DNA of 64,000 nucleotides from Henricia sp. BOLD:AAB3569 (taxonomy: Eukaryota; Echinodermata; Asteroidea; Spinulosida; Echinasteridae), in NCBI GenBank assembly GCA_037783545.1, contig JBBELK010001402.1:62001-126000 (forward strand), read 5' to 3'. The stretch's first letter is position 1, and each line of letters starts with the position of its first letter. This document shows positions 12,101 through 21,805 of this stretch, piece by piece. A program made the translations under genes and the position numbers. The notes below the pieces were generated by a model. That model saw only the letters and a list, made by a program, of their open reading frames with translations, ran no database searches and had not been told where the DNA came from.

Positions 12101-14193
12101 ACGGTCTCGAAATCAGATAGAAAATTGCACTTTTTCCAAAAAGGTAAGCAAGTTATTACACCTCAGCTTAAACCTCAATACCCATTTGTTCCCCAGATGA
12201 AAAAACTTGTACAGTTGTACTAAAACAAAATATATGAACGTGGCAAGAGACGACGTGAAATTCCTGCATACCTCCGTTGATGCTCCCCACGCTGACATTG
12301 TCCTCTGCATCACTAATCCCCTCCATTCCTTCCATTCCATCCAGATCCACAGCACTGGACAGCACCATCACAAAACCCTCTTTGAACATATCAAAATCAA
12401 CCTGTAAACAACACAATTATTGTGAGAATGAGCCCAAAAAAAACGGGCCCGACTTCAGGATTTTATTACACGCTTTTGGTTATGCGCATGAGTGTTGTAA
12501 CAAATGAACTATCAAGCCCTACAACAGACCGATCCAGTAAGCTCCGCCCATTTTGGAATTGACCAATCACAGCCTCGGGTTGAGGTAACCAAAAAGTAGA
12601 TCTCCATTTTGGTGACCCGAGTCCTCAAAATTTTGTGCACAGAGATACGGCAAACTGCAGCAAAAACACAACAAACGTCATTTTTATCAGCGTGCATATA
12701 AAGCTAGCGTAAAGCTAGCGTGCGCGTACAACAGTACGCACATGACTGAATACTTGTCACAGTGCACATTTTGCTTTCCAGCATGCAGTTTCTGTGTGCG
12801 CGTGAGTGTTCCATACGCGCTGACCAGAGCTCAGGCGGAAAGGGCACCAAACAAAATGTTATGTTGCCATGCAGATGTGCCATGCTAAATGGGCAGAGCT
12901 TACTGGATTGGTCTATTAGTGGATGGCTGCAGATTGAAGTACATGTACACACTTAGATGATGGAGCACTTTAAAGAGAAAAGACTTGTTTATAATTATTA
13001 TCACATTTCATAATAAATGCAACCTACATGTATGTATTGCCCAATGCATACCCCTTATAGGAATCCGGTGCACATGTTTTCGATGTCGGCAACATAATTT
13101 TGACGATAAACTATAAAGCCAATGCCGCTATGCACTGCACCATATTTAAGATTTTGAAAGGGAAAATGACGTCAACCATGCAACAGTCGAATGGATGACA
13201 TCAGGGTTGAACGCTTGTTTCCCGGCTTCAGCACACCGTGAAGTATTAAAAATTCATTGTGACCTGACTCACGCCCTCTCAAGTCCAAGTACCAAATTGC
13301 AAAACATGGCACCTTACTAAAAGCATATTTAGACGCAAATTCAAATTGATTTTTCTGAAAAGATTACCATACACGGACACCCACTGAGATCTCATATGGG
13401 ACAACTCTCAAATTATATTTTTCCCTAGTAAATTCATGACAAATTTCCCGGTATTTTTTTCGTATACATTTAACAAAGATTTGAAGGAAATTACCTCCTG
13501 GAATCAAGAGAATCTAATTTTAAGATATACTTCCCACTTGCACTTTTGTCGCAAATGTTGCTTTTCCGTCATGTCTGTAGAAAAATCACATTTTCTCCTT
13601 CAAAAATTCAGTTAGTGCACAAGATAACCATTCATACGCACGCGCAGCGCCCTCTGTTGTCTGGCTTACGCACAGGCCGCTCACCGCGTCATTTTGTGCA
13701 TTACTTTATGCAGTAATTTTATAATTTATTTATCTCAGAAATGCATAATTTGTGACAGAAGTGCAAGTGGGAAGTATATCTTAGAATTTGATGATCTGTT
13801 GATTACAGGAGGTAATTTCCTTCAAATCTTTGTTCAATGTATACGAAAGAAATACCAATTTCCGTTCTAGAATTGTGTTTTTATCATCCAACTAATATTT
13901 TTACAAGGTTTATATGTAATAACAAGTAAAATCCTGGGTGTTCGTGCATGGTAATAAACCCATAAATACAAGTCCAATTTGTCTAAATGAAGGGTAGGCA
14001 TACACACCAATGTCTGCGTGCCGTCTCCCACAAGGTGTTTGATCAACTCCTCTGCCTGGTCTTCAAGCTGTAGCTTGGAGCACAGTTCAACCAGCTCCTC
14101 CCGATTGAGCATCCCAATGCCACCAGCATCACAACTATTGAAGACTTCCTTCAGCTGAGATACGTACATGTCCTGATCGCCCGAATCATCCAT
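1..14193 (-). CDS. NIN: Ninein / ninein-like centrosomal protein, 5' ten coding exons (3' end outside window)
   Basis: Ninein-family proteins sit at subdistal appendages of the mother centriole, where they anchor microtubule minus ends. Joined coding exons, each with AG acceptor and GT donor: 14193-14008, 12401-12272, 11492-11248, 9105-9003, 6503-6340, 5529-5261, 3211-3139, 2123-1978, 471-331, 183-1. Phases agree at every junction and give about 547 residues. EF-hand-like segments lie at about 10-42, 63-80, 245-265 and 280-300; the last has a good acidic loop (LDVDEDGKVGFQEF). Residues 113-130 (PKYVRGSKKYGRRSRPDF) match a block diagnostic of ninein. From about residue 395 the protein becomes a charged, Gln/Glu/Lys-rich coiled coil, as in vertebrate ninein. 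I saw no frameshift or stop. Vertebrates have NIN and NINL; the exon-3 block favours NIN, but an unduplicated ancestor of both is equally possible. Confidence 0.95.
331..471 (-). CDS. NIN: Ninein coding exon 9, coiled coil
   Basis: 141 bases, phase 1 in and 2 out, encoding TQLDALTDERNKLRADTNEA followed by NQRNALLVKEVDETHANIIK. Its acceptor lies only about 20 bp from the edge of the foldback element at 491-965. Confidence 0.94.
491..965. mobile_element. Foldback MITE in ninein intron 9
   Basis: Two arms of roughly 200 bp are inverted copies: agtcaagtttgactgacgat on the left returns as its complement near 931-952, and the match continues inward through the attaatcaattgggggatgtgc block. The centre is unrelated sequence. 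No coding capacity. The left edge abuts the pyrimidine tract of the exon 9 acceptor. Confidence 0.85.
975..1150. repeat. GTATAAGRCGCACC-type short repeat
   Basis: The motif 'gtataag(a/g)(c/t)gcacc' occurs at least four times in both orientations, with central atacacaaaatactttgtat self-complementarity. Looks like a short foldback element. Confidence 0.5.
1978..2123 (-). CDS. NIN: Ninein coding exon 8, start of coiled coil
   Basis: 48 codons plus two bases after a CCCTAG acceptor. It ends with YQAALTSYQAELKHL, matching vertebrate IHQAALASFKAEIRHL. Donor GTATGA. Confidence 0.94.
2211..2779. mobile_element. 569-bp TIR element with 29-bp perfect termini
   Basis: 2211-2239 and 2751-2779 are perfect inverted copies beginning tatactgaaacgcaaaagaa. 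The interior (ninein intron 7) has no recognisable transposase. A 72-codon Cys-rich open frame on the minus strand (2626-2408) is probably chance. Confidence 0.8.
3139..3211 (-). CDS. NIN: Ninein coding exon 7
   Basis: One base plus 24 codons (YANADEVAEHLAGQGIPDPV, then DILE). It corresponds to the vertebrate segment around WQEEGIENSQEILKAL. Acceptor TGCCAG, donor GTAGGC. Confidence 0.88.
4135..4367. mobile_element. AATTTCATG-family foldback MITE, copy 1
   Basis: Starts gggccaatttcatgccactg and ends with the complement (caccatgaaattggcccc). The interior is rich in 'gctaagcagaaattt'. Same family as 4736-5010, 15125-15694, 19748-19987 and the fragment at 32554-32660. Confidence 0.85.
4736..5010. 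mobile_element. AATTTCATG-family foldback MITE, copy 2
   Basis: Begins gggccaatttcatagagctg and ends agctctatgaaattggggcc. Interior repeats of gttaacg/cgttaac. In ninein intron 6. Confidence 0.82.
5261..5529 (-). CDS. NIN: Ninein coding exon 6, best EF-hand loop
   Basis: 89 codons plus two bases after a TTTCCCAG acceptor. It starts ELDNLFTKLDVDEDGKVGFQ, closely matching NIN/NINL, and continues into a Pro/Ser/Thr-rich stretch ending FSVLDVSNT before GTAAGT. Confidence 0.95.
5725..5900 (+). repeat. tRNA-derived SINE
   Basis: An A-box-like tggtctagtggg and a B-box-like ggttcgagcc are spaced as in a tRNA, but the cloverleaf is incomplete. The following ataataatggtggatccttg tail is non-tRNA. A SINE rather than a working tRNA gene. 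Confidence 0.55.
6340..6503 (-). CDS. NIN: Ninein coding exon 5, EF-hand
   Basis: Two bases plus 54 codons after a GCCTAG acceptor. It encodes an EF-hand (EEVGVGRDGFLDITELSIVC) aligning with the vertebrate segment around GITRDGHLNRKKLVSICEQY; donor GTGTGT. Confidence 0.93.
6580..7021. mobile_element. TGCATAGTTCCGA TIR element, copy 1, with exon-like insert
   Basis: 442 bp with inverted ends tgcatagttccga / tcggaactatgca. Over 90% alike by eye to 30338-30782; a third, reversed copy begins at about 63886 and runs off the window. The interior has an ATG in good context (6658-6660), about 24 codons, then AAAG|GTATTT, resembling a first coding exon with splice donor. Confidence 0.85.
7196..7365. 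mobile_element. Hairpin MITE (CATGGCCGCCGTGCA family), copy 1
   Basis: The arms around ggccatgacgggggcaggtt and its complement gctgccccctgtcatggc form an imperfect hairpin. Homologous to 15778-15930, sharing the central 'tgtgacaatag..cacaaagg' segment. Confidence 0.7.
7648..8157. mobile_element. TTTAAAGGCC-ended element, long form, copy 1
   Basis: 510 bp, ends tttaaaggcc / ggcctttaaa, aligned along its whole length with 43104-43617. The terminal segment 'cattgcaaatgatac..tgggcctttaaa' is shared with the shorter elements at 25240-25913, 29998-30280 and 31965-32226. Confidence 0.8.
9003..9105 (-). CDS. NIN: Ninein coding exon 4, linker
   Basis: 34 codons plus one base between a TTTACAG acceptor and a GTTAGT donor. 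It encodes an acidic low-complexity linker (SIDGEMHNEESRLSAEGLSR...). It is not conserved enough to recognise alone; it is supported by splice sites and by phase continuity with both neighbours. Confidence 0.82.
9165..9693. mobile_element. TIR element with about 170-bp arms
   Basis: Left arm 9165-9337 and right arm 9524-9693 are inverted copies (tttggaaagcttagttcctc... and its complement), joined by unrelated sequence. Lies in ninein intron 3, just past exon 4 in window coordinates. Confidence 0.82.
10042..10265 (-). repeat. tRNA-Leu-like SINE with (AAATAAA)n tail
   Basis: Read on the minus strand it starts gttatggccgagcggtctag (A box), then B box ggttcgattcc, then the cttgagcaaggcact body and an A/T-rich (aaataaa) 3' tail. 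Head and body match the SINE at 48307-49243. It has lost the tRNA acceptor stem, so it is not a tRNA gene. Confidence 0.75.
11248..11492 (-). CDS. NIN: Ninein coding exon 3, conserved PKYVRG block
   Basis: Two bases plus 81 codons, donor GTAGGT. It carries the ninein signature PKYVRGSKKYGRRSRPDF and then a Ser/Arg/Lys-rich, probably disordered stretch ending FTDDVSE. Confidence 0.95.
12272..12401 (-). CDS. NIN: Ninein coding exon 2
   Basis: 43 codons plus one base, after a TTTACAG acceptor. It encodes VDFDMFKEGFVMVLSSAVDL, the second half of the EF-hand pair (compare F.QFKEALILIL in vertebrates), followed by an acidic, Gly/Met-rich linker. Confidence 0.92.
12528..12936. mobile_element. TIR element in ninein intron 1
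   Basis: The left end gaccgatccagtaagctccg returns inverted at the right (gcagagcttactggattggtc). A related end occurs at 50235-50270. Interior GC-rich, no conserved protein. Confidence 0.65.
13449..13857. mobile_element. Long-TIR element family (TTCGTATACATTG), copy 1
   Basis: Inverted arms of about 100 bp carrying aaggaaattacctcctggaa and atatacttcccacttgcac. The centre includes 'cgcagcgccctctgttgtctgg'. Other copies: 46350-47127, 47428-47833 and a partial copy at 47833-48059. Confidence 0.82.
14008..14193 (-). CDS. NIN: Ninein coding exon 1 (start codon)
   Basis: 62 codons beginning MDDSGDQDMYVSQLKEVFNS and ending phase 0 at a GTGTGT donor. This is the first EF-hand (helix-loop-helix with CDAGGIGMLNREEL). 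The start is the first ATG after an upstream stop and matches where vertebrate ninein begins. Confidence 0.93.
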
Positions 14194-14369
14194 CTTGTAC
14201 TTTAGAGATCGTGATCACAGAAACTAACAGGTAGGGCCTACGTCTTAAGTGTACATACGTGCTTCGCTCATCTGATGACAATGTTTATTTATAGGGCTGA
14301 CATCTTGCAGTTTTTAGCTTTCTCTGTTGTGTGTGGAGTTACAACATATGGCTGAAGCATCCTCACCAC
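14194..14369 (-). other. Probable 5' UTR exon of the ninein gene
   Basis: On the minus strand a run of T ending in TTTACAG (to 14370) forms a good acceptor 176 bases before the ninein ATG. The stretch between is non-coding with several stops. It is probably leader sequence in the same exon as the start codon, with a further non-coding exon upstream that I could not place. Confidence 0.45.
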
Positions 14370-14459
14370 CTGTAAAAAAAATACAGTAATGTCATTATAA
14401 GCTCAATAAATTGAAAAATTTTTGTATAATGTCAATAGCCCGCCTTCTTGAATGTGGTT

Positions 14460-14770
14460 ATCCCATTGTAATTAGTGATCATTTCAACGATGTCAAATTT
14501 ACGGGACATGGGTTTAGGGGCGGTATCTTAACTGATATCTGGAAGGTATGGTTATCTCATTAAATGGGTTATCCCTCTGTAGGGCTTGCTAAGCTCACGT
14601 GATGGCCAATCCCAATCAATGAGTAAATACAACACCATGATTCGAGACCACTAGTTGGCATCATAGCTCATTTGGTAGGGCGTCTTCAGAGGGTCTGCAG
14701 TTCGAATCCCGGTGGAGCCAGGTTGTTTTTCACTGCATTTATATTTCCCAAACTCATGGACATTTGTCCA
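14460..14770 (+). repeat. tRNA-derived repeat containing the empty TTAA site
   Basis: Shares a tRNA-like core (tagctcatttggtagggcg ... gttcgaatcccggtggagcc) and flanks with the reverse-oriented copy at 60960-62160. Here the sequence ggcggtatcTTAActgatatc is uninterrupted; in the other copy the TTAA carries a 916-bp insertion. Confidence 0.75.
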
Positions 14771-15124
14771 CATTTATCGAATTTATTCAGCTCGGTAGGG
14801 ACTCGGGGTGGGGGGGGGGGAAGTAAAAAATTCAATTTTGATTTAAAACTACTTTGACACTGTTACAGACATGGTCCAACAGATTTCAAAAATAGTTTGG
14901 CAGCAAAAATTGATCAAGTTGTTGCTTGTTAAAATACATCCGTTTTCCAGCGAAATCGTCAGTGAAAGTAAATGCAACGGTGCTACCAAAAATGTGATGT
15001 GATGCAAAGCGCCCTCATTCATCTCGTTATTAGCATTGCTCTAATTTTTTGCTTGGATAGTCTTCAATTCAAGAACTAATTATCTTGTTCCTGAGCACAT
15101 TATTGTAATAACAGGAATAGACCA

Positions 15125-15694
15125 GGGCCCAATTTCATGGAACCCGTTACTGCAGAATTCTGTGCTTAAGGGCACTGTAACGGTGAAGAGCTATTTCATG
15201 GAACCGTTACTGCAGAATTCTGTGCTTAAGGGCACTGTAACAGTGAAGAGCTATTTCATGGAATCCGTTACTGCAGAATTCTGTGCTTACGGGCATATAA
15301 CAGTGAAGAGCTATTTCATGGAATCCGTCACTGAAAATTCTGTGCTTAGGGTTAGCGCAGAATTTCTTCGCTTAAACCCAAATTTTTCTATTAGGGAAAA
15401 AACAAAATGGCGGTCATTTACATCACAAAAATCGTTTTCAATCGCGAAATTTGCTTAATTTGGGAACTTTTTCGGGCGACACGGAAAGATGTGCATTAGG
15501 TTAAACACTATCCCATTTTGACAAACAGTTCGAGGTTATCCTAATCCAATTTGATCCTTTTTGCTGCATACGCTTGCGCAGTGATGTGCATTTCTCTGCT
15601 TACGGTAGCAAAGAAAAAAATGTGCCATGAAATACGTTTACCGTAACCACAGAAAATCTTCGCTTACGTTAACCAATTCCATGAAATTGGGCCC
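15125..15694. mobile_element. AATTTCATG foldback element with internal 60-bp tandem units
   Basis: Ends gggcccaatttcatggaa / ttccatgaaattgggccc. From 15125 a partial unit is followed by 60-bp units at 15181-15240, 15241-15300 and 15301-15360, each starting c(a/g)gtgaagagctatttcatg. The apparent 98-codon frame here is only a translation of these units. Confidence 0.88.
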
Positions 15695-15777
15695 TGTAGT
15701 CAGTGGTAGGCGTAGTACAAGAGCGCACAACATCGTGGTTTAAATGTATGCAGTATGGTATGCATTTACGACTTGAA

Positions 15778-15930
15778 ATAGACCTTATCATGCATGGCGG
15801 CCATGACAGAGGGCAAGTTTTCATATTCAAATGTGTGACAATAGACCCACAAAGTGCCTACTCGAGCATGACGCACTGTGACAATGTGACTGCCCTCTAT
15901 CATGGCCGCCGTGCATAACTGGTCCATTAT
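15778..15930. mobile_element. Hairpin MITE, copy 2 of the 7196 family
   Basis: Arms catggcggccatgacagagg and its complement (cctctatcatggccgcc...). Central segment as in 7196-7365. Confidence 0.7.
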
Positions 15931-17509
15931 TGAAGACCTGCACTCGACGACGTTCACAAAAAGCTGTATCATTTTGTGGGCTTAAAAAACAAGCAAATTA
16001 CATTTTTTCTTCTAACTAATGTTACTTTAGCCTTGCTTGCCGTACCCCGTCGACACTGATCGCTGATCGTCGACACTGTCACCGATTGTCGACACTGAAA
16101 AGGTGCTGGCCCAGAGAAAAATGCTTACTAAAATGAATATGTTTATAAAACAGGCATATAAAGCTAGCCTGTAGTGCAAAATTCTTTATGTGCTAGAGAA
16201 AAATTAATGTGAGTCACAGCATGAGAAAAATAGCATGTGTTTGGCAGCCACTGCAGTAAGTATTTAGTATTTAGTATCCAATATTTAGCGTCCGCCGTTG
16301 CCAGTAGCTCGTTGCACTCTACGAAATTTTCACTGGTAATCTGATTCGCGTGTGTTTTTAGCACGACGGGCGTCAACCAGTGGAATATTATTTTGGTCAC
16401 GTGATCAAATGCACCTGTTGTATGCATAGATATCAAATATTATTTTATACACTGGATTAAGCAAGCTACGCACGGCTCTATGGAAGCGGTTGAAGCCACC
16501 ACGCTCTTGCGGAAACCGCCATTGTACTCCACTCTATCTGTACACGCATACATCCACGTACACGCGTAGTGACTATCGGATAACACAGAAATATCCTCCA
16601 AAAAGAGCGTCAAACGTAACAAATTGAAAAAAAAATATTCGCATTTCATCCAGAATTGTATTCTATTGCTGCAGCAATGTATTTTGTATTTTGTGAAATA
16701 ACAGCAAAGTAAGGTATAATGGGGGCCCGGCGCTGAAATGCCAACTTTATGTTCTTTATTTGCTGCATTACGAGTATGACTACGACAGGTAATTTTTTAA
16801 ATGAAGATATCGCTAGGAAAAATACCACACCCTCACTAGTTGAGACGCAATGCACTAAGTCTACGGAGTATAACAAACATTTTAAGTGTTTTCAAAGAAA
16901 AACTTGAAACTTTCTCAGTGCTAAATTCATATTATCTCATTATTTTTACACTTTTATTTTAGCTTGAAAACTGGCAGTTTGAGATTCCTATAAGTTCTTA
17001 TAACCATATTGTGTATCTAACGTATGAAAGAACCTTAAATATCTGTTCTGCTAAGACAGTGTCCTGGCAAAAAAAAGTTTTAAAATTAGTAGCTACTTTT
17101 TGGTGAGTATATGACATCACAACTCTACTCATTAAGATAAAAATAGAAATGTTGGTTCCAACTAAAAAACAAACAACTTTCAAATAGTACCTGAATGTAG
17201 TATTTGCACAGAAACAAAATAAGCTACATGTACCGACAACTGATTTAAAGGTTCACAATGCCCCAAACCCCCCAACGTAGTTTTTACTCTTCACTGTACT
17301 CAACACAAAATCCAAGCATTAGTTTTAAAGATATACAGTCTGTGCGTTTTGAATTGATATTTTTCTAGAAGTATACAAGATAGTTTCTTAACTTTTTTTC
17401 TTCAAATGACACGTCAACCAAACAAACTGATCAAAGTTTAGTTATCGAACGAACAATTAGTGTCCCGAAATAATTCAAGGCATATATATTTTCCCAAGTT
17501 AAGGCTGTC

Positions 17510-18463
17510 CTTATACCTAAGTCACAATTCAAGCGGAGGCCGGGCGGCGTGTGCGATTTATAGGCATCGGCCGGCGTGTAGAGGTCGGCGAAAGATCGCG
17601 CGATAGGGCGGTCACATGCAGTCACAATTAAAAGTGCCCCGCACGCTGCCATGACGGGGCCCGGGGTGTCGCCGGCCGGCGATCGGCCGACTTTCCTGGA
17701 AATGGGGTCGAATTCTTGGCCCGTTTATCGGCCGGTGTCCGGCAGGCACTCGTCCGATGTCCTGCCTATGTCCCTGCGATACCCCTGCGGTATCCGGCAG
17801 GGTGCCGGCTAATTCTTACAGGCCGTACGGCGGCCGGACGGGCATCTGTAGTGTGCCTGTCGAGTGGCCAGCGATCAACGGCCGCGATCTGGCGGCCGTT
17901 TGTCAATTTGGGGGTGAGGTATATATAGCGGCGCTCCTCTGACCTTCTTTATTCACTTCGACCTTTCTCATAGGAGCACTCTACGAGACGAAGAAACAAG
18001 AAGACAAAGAAGAAAATGCCGTTAATACCTCCACAGCGCTTGCGGCCACATCCACAGCGCTTTTGGGCACCTGCGAGCCCCAGTGGCTGGTCGGCCAGAC
18101 GCCGGCCGGGCGCCGCCAAGTCGGCCGGAATCCGGGAGGGGCCCGGCCGGCGTCTAAGCGGCGTCTGGCCGATATATGGATTGTCTGGGTTGTTCAAATA
18201 TTGGCCCGGCGCCCGCCCGATGTGTGCGATGCCCTGCCGGACATCGGTCAGGCATCGACCGATTTAGTGGCGATCAGTTTGCGATGCGAAACGCCGCACC
18301 AGGTTTACAATTCGATTTAAAAGTAACTCGATGCCCGCCCGATGCCCAAAAATGACCCGGCAGCCGCAAGGAGTCCCGTGGGGCGCCGGCCAAAAATGCC
18401 TAAAAATCCGTCGCAAACTACTCGCAAACCCACCGCAAGCTAATTGTGACTGGGGTATTAGTA
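17510..18463. mobile_element. GC-rich element with TATA promoter-like core
   Basis: About 950 bp, far richer in G+C than its surroundings, full of gccggccg words and bounded by imperfect inverted ends (cttatacctaagtcacaatt / complement near 18440-18463). At 17920-18030 there is tatatatagc, then a pyrimidine-rich start region and aagaaaATGCCG opening an 83-codon frame without recognisable homology. Non-autonomous transposon or captured promoter; the frame may be chance in GC-rich DNA. Confidence 0.55.
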
Positions 18464-18558
18464 TAGTATGGGCGACCGTATGGGCGCCGGCGGCGCGCGC
18501 ACAAGCTGAGCTAAAGATATTCCAAAAAAAATTTGAACAGTTCTTCCACAGACCATAA

Positions 18559-18882
18559 TTATGTGACGGCGCAGCTCTACGAAAATGAGTCACAAGTCGC
18601 GCTGGCTAGTATTCTTTTTGCGACCATAAAAAGAAATCTGTGGCATTTCTACGCTCATTAAAATACCTAAACACAAAAGAAATTCCAGGCGTAACACAGA
18701 CATTCCAGGGGGAACACAGACATTCCAGATCCAGGCGGTATCTGGGCACCGCCAGGAATTTCCATTGTGTTTTGGTATTTTATTGAGCGTTGATTTGCCG
18801 CGGATTTCTTTTTATGGTCGCAAAAAGAATACTAGCCAGCGCAGCGCGACTCGTGACTCATTTTCCTAGAGCCCGTCACATA
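18559..18882. mobile_element. Hairpin MITE with about 100-bp arms
   Basis: tgtgacgg..gcgctggctagtattctttttgcgaccataaaaag on the left returns inverted on the right. A short direct repeat of acacagacattccag lies in the loop. Confidence 0.8.
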
Positions 18883-18971
18883 TACTGCAGTTAATGGCTG
18901 CGCAGGACGGCATAACAATGTGCCTAAAAACGGGTGGAAATCCATTGAAACACATTGCGGCGATCTTTTCG

Positions 18972-19185
18972 GTGGGGTACAAAAATGGCGGACGGTGGTT
19001 TAAGTTCAACAAAAGAGGGCGATGCCTCATCCAGTGTATATCTATCAATGGTTGTGTGTGCTCTGCTTGTACCCACCGCCCTGTAAGGGCGCTGCAGCGC
19101 GATGGGACCATCGATATATATACACTGGATGAAGCAACGAAGTCTAAAATTGAAGCCACCGTCCGCCATTGTGCCCCACCTAATA
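18972..19185. mobile_element. Hairpin MITE (GGTGGGGYACAAWGGCGGACGGTGG)
   Basis: Ends ggtggggtacaaaaatggcg and complement cgccattgtgccccacc. Central arms 'catccagtgtatat' / 'atatacactggatg'. Confidence 0.75.
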
Positions 19186-19747
19186 CAATGCATTGCCTAG
19201 ACTGGTCATACTGTCTTCACTAGTCTACGTCATGGTCTAAGCGATCGCATGGACCGGGAAGCAGTCTATGCCATAAAGTATTGTTCGTGGGGTGGGGAGT
19301 CAGGTTGGTCTATGGGTTGGTGTAGCGGCTCTTTCCTCGCCTTCCACCAATGTGGCCCGGTTCGAATCCCGTCCGGGTCATATGTGGATTTAGTCTTTGT
19401 TAAGGCCTCACAGCTGGGTTTGTCGCGCGCCAGAACGAGAGCGCTACCATGCGACGAGGACGGGACGAGCAGCGTCAGCTGTGAGGCTTTTGCTGACCCG
19501 GAATTTTGCTACCTTATAAATGTTATTATCACACGCCTCTTTCTGATTCTCAATCCTGACTGGCTGAAACGCAGTCACGTGGGGTTCACTAATCTAGGCT
19601 AGTGCATGAAATTTGCGCCAGCGTGAACTAGACACGCGTATGAAGTTTCGGGCGCGAGCGTTAATACTTCACGCGCGCGTGATTCCCTGCTAGTGTTCCT
19701 GACCGGTCACTAGTCTCAAAAACTAGTGACCGGTTACTGCGCCCTCT

Positions 19748-19987
19748 GGGGCCAATTTCATGGCGCTGCTAAGCACAACAATTTGCTTAGCACAGGATTT
19801 ATTTGCCTTATAAAATGGATTACAAGCCAAAAATATTCGCCAACTTGTGTTCTTCGCAAGAGTAGGAGAATACTTTTCAATACACATCACTTACGATTTT
19901 GGCTGGCAATCCATTTTTACAAAATAAAGCAAACAAATCCTGTGCTAAGCAAATTTTTGTGCTGAGCAGCGCCATGAAATTGGCCCC
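19748..19987. mobile_element. AATTTCATG-family foldback MITE, copy 3
   Basis: Begins ggggccaatttcatggcgct and ends agcgccatgaaattggcccc; 240 bp with near-perfect arms of about 50 bp. Confidence 0.88.
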
Positions 19988-20070
19988 TGGAGGTTGCCTG
20001 TTAATGTATTAAATTGAATTTCATCTGTACGTGTGCATTTTTGCCTGAGGCACGTGTTATAAAACACATA

Positions 20071-20250
20071 TACGGACTGGCATAATTCGGTCACTAGTAC
20101 ACGTCTATGTGCCCCTCGTGACTGTGAGTGACCACAAGAGGGTCCTATTTCCCTCGGCCTTCGGCCTCGGGAAATATGACCCTCTTGTGGTCACTCACAG
20201 TCCCTCTGGGCCCATAGACGTGTACTAGTGACCGAATTGCCAGTCTGTGT
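20071..20250. repeat. Long near-perfect palindrome
   Basis: About 80-bp arms (ggcataattcggtcactagt...) around a tccctcggccttcggcctcggga centre. The stem contains gtgactgtgagtgaccacaa, also present in related form inside the element at 48394-48912. Confidence 0.85.
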
Positions 20251-20756
20251 GTGCAGGCGTGTATTTACATATGCAATATGTTTCAAATAAAGCTTAAATT
20301 AAACATTTTATGTATACAAGCTCTCGCCACAGGCTCCTTGCATGTTTGCGTTAAAAAAGAGGCTGTACATGCAAACATCATGCTTTATGACGATGTACTG
20401 TATACATTACTAAAGCACAACGTCACAGCAATCGATATAAACAACACGCAATAGACTTCAGAAAAAAATGATCTCATAGCAAGTTTGCATGTTCACTTCC
20501 CAATGGCTCTCGAAGCCGTCTGATTTCCCGAGACTCGCATGCGAATGCGCACACGTAAACAAAGCGTGACGTCATATCTTGGGTCTATCGACTAGATCGT
20601 ACAGTTTAACCATGTCGTGTTTCTAAAGTTTTAACGCATGCGTATACACGCACATGATTTTACATACTACCGTGATTTTACATACTACAGTTAAGATCAA
20701 AGGCAACTTTTGCGCGCTGAACACACCCACAGCCTCTACAGTGTGTCGGAGTAAAA

Positions 20757-21805
20757 CAAACCTATAAACTTGTGAAATTACCTGTGTTTTAGTGTACCAA
20801 TATTTATATTGAGATGTTTTGACATGTATTTTGGATTGGTTCTCCTGTGTCTTTTGGTAGCAGTTTATGCTATGTTTACACCGAAGCACGACCAAGTTAG
20901 GGTCGACTTACGAGTTGTAAAATTATGTATTTCTTGGACTTGTGAGTGGTCATGAAACTTTTGTCAAGGGGGCGACCGAGAAAGTTTCCCGACCGTTTTG
21001 AACCGTTCCATACGGTCGGGGAGCTTGTGCCGAGCGATGGCGATTCCCCCCGAGTTATTGCGAGTGTTCAGGACTAACTTACGACCTTCTGACAAGTAAC
21101 GTAGGAGGAACTTAAGATCTTGCCGACCAACTCCTGAGGAAATGCCATTTTGACCAATTTTTTTTCGTAAATCACTCTCAAGTCCCTCGGGATTTCGGTG
21201 TAAACAGGGTATTAATTAAATTATGTTTCCTGCATGACCGCACATGAGGCAAATAAGGGTGTCAGCTGGAACACGACTTGTGCTAACTGATCAGATTTTT
21301 AAAAAGAGACCAAAACATAACCCAAACAAACGTGGCTTTGTTTAGGTTGTGGCTTGTCCCTGTGGCTTAGTATCATTTGAGTAAACGGTGGCACGAGTTG
21401 GACATTTTGCATTTATTTAGGAAATTGCTGGCGAAAGTTTTGGAACACAGCCGTGGCAGTTTGTGTGCGGTGGAATTCGCTTACCAAGTAGGCCCTTTGC
21501 TGGATATGAGCCGAGGACGAGCCATGTTTTAAGATGACGAATAGCCCACAATATGTTTCATTGTACGTATGTTCAACGAGGCTCTGTTGATTCTTGACAA
21601 CAACCAAGTCACTGGTTCAAATCCTTTTCTTTTTCCTATGATACTGAATTGGCGCAAGTCGTGTTCCACCTGACACCCTTATTTGCCTCATGTGCGGTCA
21701 TGCATGAAACATAATTTAATTAAACTTCTACCAAAAGACACAGGAGAACTTATCCAATATATAAATATTGGTACACTAAAACACAAGTAATTTTAAAAGT
21801 GTATA
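20757..21805. mobile_element. Nested TIR elements
   Basis: Outer arms near 20757-20866 and 21725-21805 (accaatatttatatt..., agacacaggagaa) are inverted copies. Inside, 21211-21282 and 21652-21723 form a second pair about 72 bp long (ttaattaaattatgtttcct...), and 20872-21203 is bounded by tgtttacaccgaa / ttcggtgtaaac. At least three insertion events are stacked. Confidence 0.75.

Noticed and set aside
15125..15360. CRISPR array
   Set aside because: Adjacent 60-bp direct units have no unique spacers, and the genome is animal.
15162..15458. 98-codon open frame (MLKGTVTVKSYFMEPLLQNS...)
   Set aside because: It is the translation of 60-bp tandem repeats; 60 is a multiple of 3, so the frame stays open by arithmetic.
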